DNA of 64,000 bases, from positions 1 to 64,000 of the forward strand of contig JAWKPC010000001.1 of the NCBI GenBank assembly GCA_041390865.1. The letters run 5' to 3'. Positions 18,002 to 28,060 of this stretch are shown here, piece by piece. The position numbers were made by a program, and so were the translations under genes. The notes beneath the pieces were generated by a model, which did not search any database, had not been told where the DNA came from, and saw nothing but the letters and a program-made list of their open reading frames with translations. This DNA comes from JAUIIK01 sp041390865. GTDB lineage: Bacteria; Chloroflexota; Chloroflexia; Thermomicrobiales; CFX8. Positions within the stretch are counted from its first letter, which is position 1; the number at the start of each line of letters is the position of its first letter.

Positions 18002-19711
18002 TTAGCCCGTGGATTCCGGCCCGTAACGTGCGGTCAGGAACGGTCGAAGGTAGCGCCGAACAACTGGAATCCTCAGACCGATCTCCTGGATGTCACGAAC
18101 ACCGACGAGGAAGGCGATCGTAGCGAACACGGCAACCGCCGTTCCGAGGCCGTATGTGAACAGCAGATACGTGCCAATGGTGCGTCCGGCGGCGGGGTCG
18201 GTCGCGTCGGCCAGAAGTTGCCCGGTCCAGATCGCATAGGGAAGAAACAGGCTACCCGCCAGCACGGAACGCAGCGATCTGCTGACCAGGTCCCTGGAGA
18301 TGATCCCGATGCGTATCTGGAGCATCACGACCAGTGCCAGCGCCTCGACCGTGCTGGCAATCGACAATGCCAGCGCCAGTCCCCGATAGCCCATTTCACG
18401 CGAGAGAAGCCAACTGAGGAGGACGTTCAGAACAACAGCCGAAACCGATATCGTGACCGGCGTCCTGGTGTCCTGCATCGCGTAAAAGGCACGAGTCAGC
18501 GCTTCGATCAATGCCCAGCCGAGCAGGCCGAGCGAAAAGTAGGCCAGCGCGCCGGCAACAAGATTCGTCGACTCGGCATCGAATGAGCCGATCTCGAAGA
18601 GCACCTGGACGATGCTCTGGCGATAGGTAAGTAACCCGATCGCGGCAGGCAGGCTCAGGAAGATCAACGGTGACAGTGCGCGCGATAGCGTCAGCTTCAT
18701 GTCGTCGAGCTGGCCGAGCTCGAATTGACGTGAAAGCCGCGGGAAGATGACCGTCGACAGGCTGAGTGCAAGGACGCCATACGGCAACATGAACAACTGG
18801 AACGCATAATTCAACGCGCCAACGCTGCTGGCCGACAGCCGCGAGGCAAAGTTCGTCATAACAATGAAGTTCACCTGGAAGGCCGCCTGACCAATGACCC
18901 GAGGCGCCATCAATCCACCGACCGTCCGGATCCCGGGAACGTTGATGCTGGGCAGCCATTCGAGCCAGATCCTGCCGCGGAGCAACCCGGCGAACTGTAT
19001 TCCGGCATGAAGGCCGGCACCGAGAATGACGCCAAGCGCAAGCCCGAAGATGCCGAAGCGGCCGGTCAGCGCGACTGCTCCGAAGATAATCCCGGCGTTA
19101 TAGAAGACTGGAGCAAAGGCGGCTAGCGCGAAACGCTCCTGCGCTTCGAGAATTCCCTTGAAGGCGATACCCAGCCCGAGAAGCAGCGGTGAGAGGAGGA
19201 GTAGCCGCGTGAGATCCACCGCCAGAATCTTCTGTTGGGTGTCCAGGCCGGGGGCGATAATCCAGGAGACGAGCGGCCCAGCGAACGCCAGAACAAGCAG
19301 CGACGTCGCAATCAGAACAACAAGGGTAATCGAAAGAACCGCGCTCGCGAGACGCCACGCACCGCGCTCATCTCTCCGTGCGATGAATCCGGCGAAGACC
19401 GGGATGAACGCGCTCCCGAACGCGCCGCTCATGACGATGAGGAACAGCAGATCGGGGATACGAAAGGCGGCTACGTAGGCATCATAGTCCGCCGATGTGC
19501 CGAACTGGGCGGCGATAGCGATCTCTCGAACGACGCCGAGAATTCGGCTGAGAATGAACGCGATCCCGACGATGATCGCGTTTCGAGCGATGCTGGGTAC
19601 CGGCGACCGTTCAGCTTCCCCCGCGTCGTCGGCGAACTGACCAACCTCCAGAGCCGGAAGTTCCTGCGTCTCTTCAAACCGGTGTTCCGGAGTCTGGCTA
19701 AAGACGTTCAT
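18002..19711 (-). CDS. murJ: Lipid II flippase MurJ
   Basis: MurJ (MviN family) flips undecaprenyl-linked peptidoglycan precursor across the inner membrane. The 569-residue product starts with a hydrophilic N-terminus of about 40 residues, then about 14 hydrophobic segments. Family motifs seen are SRILGVVREIAIAAQFG, ALNYAFQLFMLPYGVLALSLSTVIFP and RAFYAMQDTRTPV. The acidic N-terminal extension (residues 1-40) is longer than usual. ATG 19711 starts it, divergent from the rpsT region. Confidence 0.95.
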   Translation of the reverse strand: MNVFSQTPEHRFEETQELPALEVGQFADDAGEAERSPVPSIARNAIIVGIAFILSRILGVVREIAIAAQFGTSADYDAYVAAFRIPDLLFLIVMSGAFGSAFIPVFAGFIARRDERGAWRLASAVLSITLVVLIATSLLVLAFAGPLVSWIIAPGLDTQQKILAVDLTRLLLLSPLLLGLGIAFKGILEAQERFALAAFAPVFYNAGIIFGAVALTGRFGIFGLALGVILGAGLHAGIQFAGLLRGRIWLEWLPSINVPGIRTVGGLMAPRVIGQAAFQVNFIVMTNFASRLSASSVGALNYAFQLFMLPYGVLALSLSTVIFPRLSRQFELGQLDDMKLTLSRALSPLIFLSLPAAIGLLTYRQSIVQVLFEIGSFDAESTNLVAGALAYFSLGLLGWALIEALTRAFYAMQDTRTPVTISVSAVVLNVLLSWLLSREMGYRGLALALSIASTVEALALVVMLQIRIGIISRDLVSRSLRSVLAGSLFLPYAIWTGQLLADATDPAAGRTIGTYLLFTYGLGTAVAVFATIAFLVGVRDIQEIGLRIPVVRRYLRPFLTARYGPESTG

Positions 19712-19855
19712 CGCGGCGCGATTGTACGCGAGATTGCGCCCAAAATGCTCTCTTGGTACACTCTCCCGGTTGTCCGGTGGGTCTCTGGCCGCACCGGGTT
19801 ACCGCTGCAAATCAACGAGATTGCATATTTTTTCAACCGGAGTCGGGGGAGTATT

Positions 19856-20125
19856 TTGGCGCATTCCAAGCAGGCGCGGAAGAGAATTCAAGTCAACGAG
19901 CGCAAGGCGCAACGCAACCGCGTCTACCGCTCGGCATCACGCACGCTCGTTCGCCGGGCGCAGGCCGCCATCGAGAGTGGCGATCAGGATGCGGCACAGG
20001 AAGCCGTCGCGCGGGCGATCCGCCAGCTCGACCGCACCGCAGCACGCGGCGTCATTCACCGCAATAACGCCGCCCGCCGCAAGTCGCGCCTGATGGCGAA
20101 GCTGAACAACATGCAGGCCGCCTGA
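19856..20125 (+). CDS. rpsT: 30S ribosomal protein S20
   Basis: S20 binds 16S rRNA in the body of the 30S subunit. The product reads MAHSKQARKRIQVNERKAQR and continues as a basic helical protein of 89 residues. The frame is open far upstream, but the family N-terminus begins exactly at TTG 19856, preceded by GGGGGAG (19845-19851). It is flanked by the murJ start and the convergent holA gene, whose end lies 10 bases beyond the rpsT stop. Confidence 0.95.
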   Translation: MAHSKQARKRIQVNERKAQRNRVYRSASRTLVRRAQAAIESGDQDAAQEAVARAIRQLDRTAARGVIHRNNAARRKSRLMAKLNNMQAA

Positions 20126-20145
20126 TTCCGATATTTTAGGAATCA
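20123..20145. terminator. Possible two-way terminator between rpsT and holA
   Basis: A 7-bp stem TGATTCC/GGAATCA with loop GATATTTTA covers the rpsT stop codon and the end of holA, which converge here. It is short and lacks a strong T run, so it is weak evidence. Confidence 0.3.
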
Positions 20146-21137
20146 AATCCCTCGGCGATCTCAGCTACGAGCGGCACCAGTACGGCATCAGTTCCGCGAG
20201 CCCGCCCGGTCTTCACGAGCCATTCTCCATGACGCAGCGATTCAATCGCCCTGGACAATCCGGGGCGATTTCTCCATGCGGACTTTCGTCCAACCGTCGC
20301 CTTAAGCTGACCGGAGCTGACTCCAGCAGCCTCCGCGACGGCGTCCGGGCCATATCGCTGGACGTATCCTGCCGCATGGAGAACCAGCGGCTGATATCCG
20401 ATCTGCCCGACGACACGTTCCGGAGCATCGCCGTTCGCCAGGACGTTGTCCAGTTCCTTGAGTGCCGCTGCCGTCTTGCCTTCAAAGGTTTCATCGTTGA
20501 GCTTGAATGCCGTGACGCCGGACCGGTCCGCGACGAGATGAGCGACCATCTCCTGCGTGATCGTTCCGTTCGCCGATCCTGCCGCCAGCTTCTCGATTTC
20601 CGTCGCGAGCTGGCGCATGTTAATCGACTGCGGATTCCAACGGTCCTCGCGCTGCCAGGCAGTCGGAAAGAGTCTGTCCAGCAATTCGCGGCTCGCCCGC
20701 TGATCGATAGCTGCGCCGAACGTTCCTGCGCGGGATTCGACCCACTGGACTAGCGGGGGGCCAAAGATCAGATCATGTAGCTCGACTTCCCAACCCTCTT
20801 GCTTGGCCGCTTTGAGGATGCGTCGATTGGCTGGGATCTTCTGGTAGGTCGCCAGGACTGTCGTCGTCGTCGGCTGCTGCTGCCGGAGACAGTCGGCCAG
20901 ATCATCCCACTCGATTCGCGGTGACTTATCGATGCCGGGAATGCCCTGGATGAGGACCATGCGGGCAGCACCAAAGAACCCCGGCGTCGTTACCGCAGCC
21001 CGAACATCGGAGATGTCCGCGGATTCGATGGAGAGTGTCGAGGTGTTGAGGCCCTGTGGATCGTCGGAACTCAGGAGTTCGGCGACGCGGTCTTCGATAT
21101 CGACGGCGTTCCGGCCATGGATGACATGGACGCTCAC
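20136..21137 (-). CDS. holA: DNA polymerase III subunit delta
   Basis: The delta subunit opens the sliding clamp within the clamp loader. The 333-residue product starts MSVHVIHGRNAVDIEDRVAELL, has TPGFFGAARMVLIQGIP and the mid-domain LKAAKQEGWEVELHDL, and ends with the C-terminal collar domain (AFKLNDETFEGKTAAALKEL). These match HolA. The start is GTG 21137 with GGAGG upstream. On the minus strand a TATACT box at 21169-21174 may be the -10. Next to rpsT, as in many genomes. Confidence 0.93.
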   Translation of the reverse strand: MSVHVIHGRNAVDIEDRVAELLSSDDPQGLNTSTLSIESADISDVRAAVTTPGFFGAARMVLIQGIPGIDKSPRIEWDDLADCLRQQQPTTTTVLATYQKIPANRRILKAAKQEGWEVELHDLIFGPPLVQWVESRAGTFGAAIDQRASRELLDRLFPTAWQREDRWNPQSINMRQLATEIEKLAAGSANGTITQEMVAHLVADRSGVTAFKLNDETFEGKTAAALKELDNVLANGDAPERVVGQIGYQPLVLHAAGYVQRYGPDAVAEAAGVSSGQLKATVGRKSAWRNRPGLSRAIESLRHGEWLVKTGRARGTDAVLVPLVAEIAEGFDS

Positions 21138-21418
21138 GGAACAACACCTCCAACGGTCGAGACCGGAAAGTATAAAAGGCGAGAACGCCTTCGTACTCGG
21201 GCCAGCTTCGAGCCTGCAGTCGCAGGTGGGCGTTTCGACTACTCCGACTTATGAAGCAGAAGAACTCCCGAAAGCTAGTTCATGTAGGCTCGATTTGCTA
21301 TGAAACCCGTGTACTCCGGCTGTCCTCGCCCTGATCCGAGTATATCAGGACTCGCGGTCATCCCCTGAACCAGGGCCGCGCTCCCAACTACAATATGGTG
21401 GGAGGAATGAGAGAACCA

Positions 21419-22378
21419 ATGAAAATTGCTGTTACCAGACGACTGTTCGAGGCCGAGATCGAGCGGCTCGAAAAGAGATACGACGTGGAATTGTGGGATT
21501 CCGATCTGCCGCCGTCACCCGACGAGCTACTGGATCTTCTTGATGGCGCCGGAGGCGCCCTCACGCTGCTGACCGACAAGATTGACGGCTCGGTCCTCGA
21601 CCAACGGCCGGATCTGCGCGTCGTCAGCAACCTGGCCGTCGGTTTCGACAACATCGACGTCCCGGCGGCAACCGAACGCAACGTCGCCGTCTGTACGACA
21701 CCCGATGTCCTGACCGATACGACGGCCGAGTACACGATTGCCCTTATCTTCGCCGCTGCCAGGGAGGTCGTGGCCGGGGAACGGGCGGCCCGCAATGGCG
21801 AGTGGGAGACCTGGTACCCGATGCGCTTTCTCGGGCTGGACCTCAATGGGGCGACGCTCGGTGTGATCGGATTCGGACGCATCGGCCAGCGCGTCGCCGA
21901 ACTGGCCGCAGTTCTCGGAATGAACGTCATCGTCAGCGATCCAAACCCCGTCGATACGGATTTCGCCGTCGTGTCAAACACAGAGTTGATCGGGAGATCC
22001 GACATCATCTCGATTCACACTCCGCTCACTGACGAAACCCATCACCTCATTGATGCAAGGCGTTTCGAGCAGATGAAGGACGACGCGATCTTGATAAATA
22101 CGGCTCGCGGGCCGGTGATCGACACCGACGCGCTCGTCGCCACACTCGAAGCCGGAAAGCTTCGAGCAGTGGCGCTCGACGTCACTGACCCCGAGCCGCT
22201 GCCGAGCAACCACAAGCTCTACTCGTTCGGAAACGTCATTATCACCCCCCACATCGCGAGCGCGACGGTGGCCACCCGCACGGAGATGGCTCGTCTGGCG
22301 GTCGACAACCTGATCGCCGTCCTGGAGGGAACGACTCCGCCGAATTGTCTGAACCCGGAGGTGCTTACTCGTGACTGA
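21419..22378 (+). CDS. D-2-hydroxyacid dehydrogenase, glyoxylate/hydroxypyruvate reductase type
   Basis: NAD(P)H-dependent reductase of glyoxylate or hydroxypyruvate. The Rossmann motif is GVIGFGRIGQRVA. The catalytic triad is visible as Arg in INTARGPVID, Glu in ALDVTDPEPL and His in ITPHIASATV, and the LAVGFDNIDVPAA region fits the GyaR/GhrB group. ATG 21419 (MKIAVTRRLF) matches the usual family start; in-frame ATGs at 21395 and 21407 are alternatives around GGAGG (21401-21405). It overlaps fabF by eight bases. The glycine/serine genes are 12 kb away, so a link to them is only possible, not shown. Confidence 0.9.
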   Translation: MKIAVTRRLFEAEIERLEKRYDVELWDSDLPPSPDELLDLLDGAGGALTLLTDKIDGSVLDQRPDLRVVSNLAVGFDNIDVPAATERNVAVCTTPDVLTDTTAEYTIALIFAAAREVVAGERAARNGEWETWYPMRFLGLDLNGATLGVIGFGRIGQRVAELAAVLGMNVIVSDPNPVDTDFAVVSNTELIGRSDIISIHTPLTDETHHLIDARRFEQMKDDAILINTARGPVIDTDALVATLEAGKLRAVALDVTDPEPLPSNHKLYSFGNVIITPHIASATVATRTEMARLAVDNLIAVLEGTTPPNCLNPEVLTRD

Positions 22379-23612
22379 CCGGACGAGAGTCGCAGTTACC
22401 GGCGTTGGCCTGATCACGCCGCTCGGCTCCACTCGCGAGCAAAGCTGGGAGAAAATCGTCGCCGGCGAAGGCGGAATCGAAACGATCGGAATCTTCGATG
22501 TCGTCGACTTCCCGGTCCAGATCGCTGGGCAGGTTCCCGCCTTCGAGCCGACAGCTTTTCTCGACCGCAAAGAGGCGAGAAAGACCGATCGGGTAATCCA
22601 GTTTGCCGTGGCGGCGACCGGAGAGGCGCTGGAACAGGCCGGTCTGACGATCGACGATTCGAATACGGAACGCATTGGAGTATTCGTTGGAACTGCTCTT
22701 GGTGGAATAGGTACCTTCGAGACCGGAGTCCGCAACCTTCAGGAAAAAGGACCGAAGAGGGTCAGTCCGTTTTTCATTCCGATGACGCTCGTCGACATGC
22801 CTTCGGGGTACGTTTCGATCCACTTCGGCGCGCGTGGACCGAACATGGGGACGGTAAGCGCCTGCGCTAGCGGGGCCCACGCAATCGGAGAAGCGATGGA
22901 AACGATTGCCCGCGGGGATGCTGACGTGATGCTCGCGGGCGGCGTCGAAGCTGCGGTTACGCCGGCATCGGTAGCTGGATTCGCGGCCGCCGGCGCGCTC
23001 TCAACCCGGAACGAGGACCCGAGTCACGCCAGCCGGCCCTTCGATAGGGAGCGAGACGGGTTCGTCCTCGGTGAAGGAGGGGCAATGCTCGTTCTGGAAC
23101 GTGAAGGCTACGCTCGGGAGCGGGGAGCGGACATCCTGGCGTTTGTCGATGGCTACGGCTCGGCCGGAGACGCCCATCACATCCCCCAACCAGGCGAGAA
23201 CGGCGAAGGCGCAACCCGAGCGATGCTGAAGGCAATTGCCCGGGCAGGCATCCGCCCTGCCGACATCTCGTACGTCAATGCGCACGGGACGTCGACCCCG
23301 CTCAACGACAAATTCGAGACGATGGCGCTCAAGACAGCGTTTGGACAGGCGATGCCGCCGGTATCGTCTACAAAGGGCGCGACAGGACACCTCCTCGGAG
23401 CCGCGCCGGCGATCGAAGCCGCGTTCTCGGTTCTTGCCATTCGCGATGGTGTCATCCCGCCGACGATCAACTACGAACATCCGGACCCAGATTGCGACCT
23501 CGACTACGTGCCCTGTAGTGCACGACCGGCCGCCCTCAAGCATGTGCTGAGTAATTCGTTCGGGTTCGGTGGACATAACGCCGTGCTCGTGTTCACGGCT
23601 CCCGGCCACTAG
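22371..23612 (+). CDS. fabF: 3-oxoacyl-[acyl-carrier-protein] synthase II (FabF)
   Basis: FabF extends acyl-ACP by condensation with malonyl-ACP. The 413-residue product has the active-site Cys in VSACASGAHAIGEA (residue 165), the two His in NAHGTSTPLND and KGATGHLLGA, and the end NSFGFGGHNAVLVF. The start is GTG 22371, overlapping the preceding dehydrogenase by eight bases, so translation is probably coupled. Its stop codon (23610-23612) lies inside the left inverted repeat of the MITE-like element that follows. Confidence 0.95.
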   Translation: MTDRTRVAVTGVGLITPLGSTREQSWEKIVAGEGGIETIGIFDVVDFPVQIAGQVPAFEPTAFLDRKEARKTDRVIQFAVAATGEALEQAGLTIDDSNTERIGVFVGTALGGIGTFETGVRNLQEKGPKRVSPFFIPMTLVDMPSGYVSIHFGARGPNMGTVSACASGAHAIGEAMETIARGDADVMLAGGVEAAVTPASVAGFAAAGALSTRNEDPSHASRPFDRERDGFVLGEGGAMLVLEREGYARERGADILAFVDGYGSAGDAHHIPQPGENGEGATRAMLKAIARAGIRPADISYVNAHGTSTPLNDKFETMALKTAFGQAMPPVSSTKGATGHLLGAAPAIEAAFSVLAIRDGVIPPTINYEHPDPDCDLDYVPCSARPAALKHVLSNSFGFGGHNAVLVFTAPGH

Positions 23613-23838
23613 TAGTCTGTGACACATAAGCACCAACGTTGTCGTTGCGAGTGGAGCGAAGCCGGGTGCCGGCGGAACGCGGGTGTGAGAAATTTCGTGT
23701 AGGTGGTTGCTGCCTGTTCGCCTGAGATTTCTCACACCCGCTAAGGCGGATACCCGGGTCGAAATGACAGTCTTGGGTGCTCTTGAGTTTCATGGGATTG
23801 ACCACGGATTTATCACATCAGGTGTCACAAACCACTAG
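23609..23838. repeat. MITE-like nested palindromic element
   Basis: About 230 bases bounded by imperfect inverted repeats: CTAGTAGTCTGTGACAC (23609-23625) and GTGTCACAAACCACTAG (23822-23838), 15 of 17 matching. Inside are a second imperfect pair, TGTCGTTGCGA (23640-23650) and TCGAAATGACA (23759-23769), and a perfect 15-bp pair, GCGGGTGTGAGAAAT (23679-23693) and ATTTCTCACACCCGC (23727-23741). No protein is encoded. The ends allow a TA target duplication, as with IS630/Tc1-type MITEs. Only one copy is in this window. The 315-base gap 23613-23927 holds this element and the terminator that follows. Confidence 0.65.
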
Positions 23839-23863
23839 GGAACTGGTCTAAATGGAATCACGG

Positions 23864-23893
23864 AAAGAGCGCCGGTTGCGACCGGCGCTCTTT
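23864..23893. terminator. Strong two-way intrinsic terminator between fabF and rpoD
   Basis: A perfect 13-bp stem AAAGAGCGCCGGT / ACCGGCGCTCTTT with loop TGCG. The A/T ends of the stem give short T runs in both directions, fitting termination of both fabF (+) and the sigma factor gene (-), which converge here. Confidence 0.85.
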
Positions 23894-23927
23894 CGCTTGC
23901 GTCCGTGGTTTGAGAAGGTACGCGACG

Positions 23928-25139
<1,212 letters not shown>

Positions 25140-25306
25140 CTAGTAGAAGCCCCTCCCTAGTTGCGCTTCTCTCAACAGGCTCCATACACTTCAAGAAGTC
25201 CAGTAGCGCAGGACCATCCATTGAGCAGCAAACCTTTTCCCAGCCAGCCTGCGCCCTGCGGTAGCTCGGACCGTAAGATGTAACCTGTGTCGCGTGAGTT
25301 TGATCT

Positions 25307-25335
25307 AATATACGCGAGATATGCACAGATTTCAA
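25307..25335 (-). promoter_or_regulatory. Sigma-70 promoter of rpoD
   Basis: On the minus strand, TTGAAA (complement of 25330-25335) and TATATT (complement of 25307-25312) are separated by exactly 17 bases. This leaves an untranslated leader of about 160 bases before rpoD. Confidence 0.7.
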
Positions 25336-25423
25336 TAGGTTAGCGACACTAAACCATGACGCACCACTTTTTCACTGCGCAAGATTCGAACCTCAGATGT
25401 CCGAATTTCATGACATGGCTGCC

Positions 25424-25921
25424 ATGATTACACTCGGCATAGATCCCGGAACGGCCCTGCTGGGATACGGGATCATCGAGGGGCGCGATTCGCCGAGGAT
25501 GCTCGAATTCGGGGCGGTCGAGACCAGCGCCGATGATTCGCCACCCAGGCGTCTGGAGATCATCTTCGACTCCCTGACGGAACTGATCGAAGAATTCTCT
25601 CCCGATGTCGTCGCCGTCGAGCAACTGTTCTTCGCCCGAAACACGACGACGGCTATCGCTGTCGGGCAGGCGAGAGGGGTTGCCCTGCTCTCGGCTGCGA
25701 AATCCGGGCTGCGCGTCTTCGAGTACAAGCCGGCCGAAGTCAAGCTGGCGATCGCGGGATACGGCAACGCCGACAAGCGGCAGGTCCAGGAGATGGTGAG
25801 AACGATCTTGAGCCTCGAGGAACTCCCTCGCCCGGACGATGCTGCCGACGCGCTGGCAGTTGCGATCTGCCACGTATTCTCGAGTGCCTTCCTCGAAGCA
25901 ACCGGCGGGGCGGCCCGGTGA
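25424..25921 (+). CDS. ruvC: Holliday junction resolvase RuvC
   Basis: RuvC cuts Holliday junctions. The acidic catalytic residues are seen in ITLGIDPGTALLGYG, VVAVEQLFFARN and RPDDAADALAVAICH, and the DNA-binding part in KPAEVKLAIAGYGNADK. ATG 25424 gives the usual 165 residues; in-frame ATGs at 25397 and 25415 are alternatives and none has a clear ribosome-binding site. ruvA and ruvB do not follow; instead tlyA overlaps the ruvC stop by four bases. Confidence 0.94.
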   Translation: MITLGIDPGTALLGYGIIEGRDSPRMLEFGAVETSADDSPPRRLEIIFDSLTELIEEFSPDVVAVEQLFFARNTTTAIAVGQARGVALLSAAKSGLRVFEYKPAEVKLAIAGYGNADKRQVQEMVRTILSLEELPRPDDAADALAVAICHVFSSAFLEATGGAAR

Positions 25922-26706
25922 CCCGGCAATCGAAGGTGCGCGCCGACGAACTGCTTGTCCAGCAAGGTCTTGCGAGCAGCCGGACTCAGGCGAAAGTGCT
26001 TATCGTTGCCGGTGACGTTCGCACACCGGACGGGCGGGTGACGAAGCCGGCCGAACAGCTCTCGCCGGATACGGTATTGTCACTGCGCGAAAAACCGAAG
26101 CATGTCAGCCGCGGAGGGCTCAAGCTCGAAGCCGCGCTCGACGCCTTCGGCCTGGATGTCAACGGACTGACCGTCGCCGACATCGGGGCATCAACCGGCG
26201 GATTCACCGACTGTGTGCTCCAGCGTGGAGCCGATCATGTCTACGCGGTTGACGTCGGATATGGACAGCTTCACTACACCCTCCGGGAAGACGACAGGGT
26301 AACAGTGCTGGAGCGTGTCAACGCCCGCTACATGGACCCGTTACCGGTGGCGGTCGATCTGATAACGATTGATGTGTCATTCATCTCGTTGCGACTGATC
26401 CTGGAAAATGTCGCGCGATCGCTCGTTGCTGGAGGGCGGATCGTCACGCTGGTAAAGCCTCAATTCGAGGCGGGGCGCGACGCGGTCAGCCGGCAGGGAG
26501 TCGTTCGCGACGAGGCAACTCGCCAGCGCGTGGTTCGCGAAGTCATCGACTTCGCGACGCAGATCGGTCTGGGGTTCGAGGGGTTAATCCGGTCGCCCGT
26601 GGTCGGACCGGCAGGTAATGAGGAGTTCCTCCTGGCGCTGCGATCCGGGACCGCCACGAATCGGGACGAGGTGGAAGTCGCGATTCAGGAGGTCTTTGGC
26701 CGCTAG
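25918..26706 (+). CDS. tlyA: TlyA-family rRNA 2'-O-methyltransferase
   Basis: The 262-residue product has an N-terminal S4 RNA-binding domain (VRADELLVQQGLASSRTQAKVLI) and an FtsJ-like SAM domain with VADIGASTGGFTDCVLQ. The K-D-K-E type catalytic residues are visible in SRGGLKLEAAL, TIDVSFISL, LVKPQFEAG and NEEFLL. TlyA proteins 2'-O-methylate ribosomal RNA. The start is GTG 25918, coupled to ruvC. The next gene, meaB, converges and overlaps by four bases. Confidence 0.92.
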   Translation: MTRQSKVRADELLVQQGLASSRTQAKVLIVAGDVRTPDGRVTKPAEQLSPDTVLSLREKPKHVSRGGLKLEAALDAFGLDVNGLTVADIGASTGGFTDCVLQRGADHVYAVDVGYGQLHYTLREDDRVTVLERVNARYMDPLPVAVDLITIDVSFISLRLILENVARSLVAGGRIVTLVKPQFEAGRDAVSRQGVVRDEATRQRVVREVIDFATQIGLGFEGLIRSPVVGPAGNEEFLLALRSGTATNRDEVEVAIQEVFGR

Positions 26707-27629
26707 AGCTCCGCGGACTCCTGGAGTAGCCTGTCGCGAGCATCCCAGGGGCTGATCTCCCCACGTTCTACGCCGTGAAGAATCTCTTTACCCAGCGACG
26801 ACGACAGAATCCGGGCGACCCGGCGCTCCAGCGCGGAAACGACATAGTGGTTAACTTCGGCCATCGCGCGATCACTTGTGTCCAGCCTGTCGGACTCCAG
26901 CACATGCTCGACCGCTTCAACCAACTCCCGGACACCGTCGACAGATGTCGCCGTGGTGGCAACGACCCGGATATCGCACATCGAGGGGTTTACCTGGGTG
27001 ACGAGGCTGCGCAAGTCACGTAGAAGTTCCCCTGCGCCCGGCAGATCTGACTTGTTGACCACCAGGATGTCGGCGATCTCGAGAACTCCCGCCTTGAGCA
27101 ATTGGACGGTATCGCCCGTTCCCGGCACCTGAAGCAGGATCGTAACGTCGGCGACCTCGGCCACATCGATTTCGCCCTGTCCGACCCCTACCGTCTCGAT
27201 AAGGATCACATCAATTCCAAATGCATCAAGGACCCGCAGTGAGCCGAATACCGCGTCCGACAACCCGCCTAGCCGCCCGCGATTTGCCAGCGAACGAACA
27301 TAGACGCCATCGTCATCCCACGTCTCATTCATCCGCACACGGTCTCCCAGCGCGGCGCCACCCGTCCGACGGCTCGATGGATCGAACGCCAGCACGCCGA
27401 CTGTCTTGCCCATCTTCCGGTACGACTGGACGAGCGCATTCACCAACGTGCTCTTGCCGGCACCCGGAGGGCCAGTGATGCCAATAATCGCCGCGTGGGA
27501 AACCGGCGGCAGATCGGCGATCCAGGTGCCGGACAGATTTGGATGATCCTCGACATAGCTGAGAACCCTCGCCAGGGCAGCCCGGTCATGCGCGTAGAAA
27601 CGCTCTCGAAGGGGCGGTCGTCCGGTCAA
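26703..27629 (-). CDS. meaB: Methylmalonyl-CoA mutase-associated GTPase MeaB
   Basis: MeaB is a G3E GTPase that loads and protects the adenosylcobalamin of methylmalonyl-CoA mutase. The 308-residue product has Walker A GPPGAGKSTLVNAL, ETVGVGQGEIDVA, VNKSDLPGA and FDPSSRRTGGAALGDRVRM, which are family hallmarks. It overlaps the B12-binding mutase subunit gene by four bases on the same strand, a direct functional link. Confidence 0.95.
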   Translation of the reverse strand: MTGRPPLRERFYAHDRAALARVLSYVEDHPNLSGTWIADLPPVSHAAIIGITGPPGAGKSTLVNALVQSYRKMGKTVGVLAFDPSSRRTGGAALGDRVRMNETWDDDGVYVRSLANRGRLGGLSDAVFGSLRVLDAFGIDVILIETVGVGQGEIDVAEVADVTILLQVPGTGDTVQLLKAGVLEIADILVVNKSDLPGAGELLRDLRSLVTQVNPSMCDIRVVATTATSVDGVRELVEAVEHVLESDRLDTSDRAMAEVNHYVVSALERRVARILSSSLGKEILHGVERGEISPWDARDRLLQESAEL

Positions 27630-28060
27630 GCTGGTTCCGCCGTCCGCTCTGGTGAGGATGCATTGATGAAGTCAACGATCTCGTTCAGCGGCGTCCCGGG
27701 TCCGAACACCTTCGAGACACCGGCGTCGAGCAATTTTTGAGCGTCTGCGGAAGGGATCGTGCCCCCGGCAACGACCAACGCATCCTCTCTACCTGCCGCG
27801 CGCAGCCCCTGGACAATATCCGGTAGGAGAGTCAGATGGGCGCCAGACAGGATCGAGAGCCCGACGACGTCGACGTCTTCGTCGACGGCGGCACGGACGA
27901 TCATCTCCGGTGTCTGGAAGAGTCCGGTGTAAATGACCTCCATACCGGCATCTCGCAGCGTCCTGGCGATCACCCGCGCGCCACGGTCATGGCCATCGAG
28001 GCCGGGTTTCGCGATCAGCACTCGGATCGGCGGTCGTGTGGAATTCATCGGGAACGTCAC
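27626..28060 (-). CDS. Methylmalonyl-CoA mutase small (B12-binding) subunit
   Basis: A stand-alone cobalamin-binding domain of 144 residues. The cobalamin motif D-x-H-x-x-G is in KPGLDGHDRGARVIA, with VGLSILSGAHL and VVAGGTIPSADA in the Rossmann-like fold. It is the C-terminal subunit of a split methylmalonyl-CoA (or related acyl-CoA) mutase. The large catalytic subunit is not in this window. Four-base overlaps link it to the acyl-CoA dehydrogenase upstream and meaB downstream. Confidence 0.9.
   Translation of the reverse strand: MTFPMNSTRPPIRVLIAKPGLDGHDRGARVIARTLRDAGMEVIYTGLFQTPEMIVRAAVDEDVDVVGLSILSGAHLTLLPDIVQGLRAAGREDALVVAGGTIPSADAQKLLDAGVSKVFGPGTPLNEIVDFINASSPERTAEPA

Noticed and set aside
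21190..21260. tRNA-like segment between holA and the dehydrogenase
   Set aside because: A T-loop-like stretch is present but no acceptor or anticodon stem can be formed on either strand.
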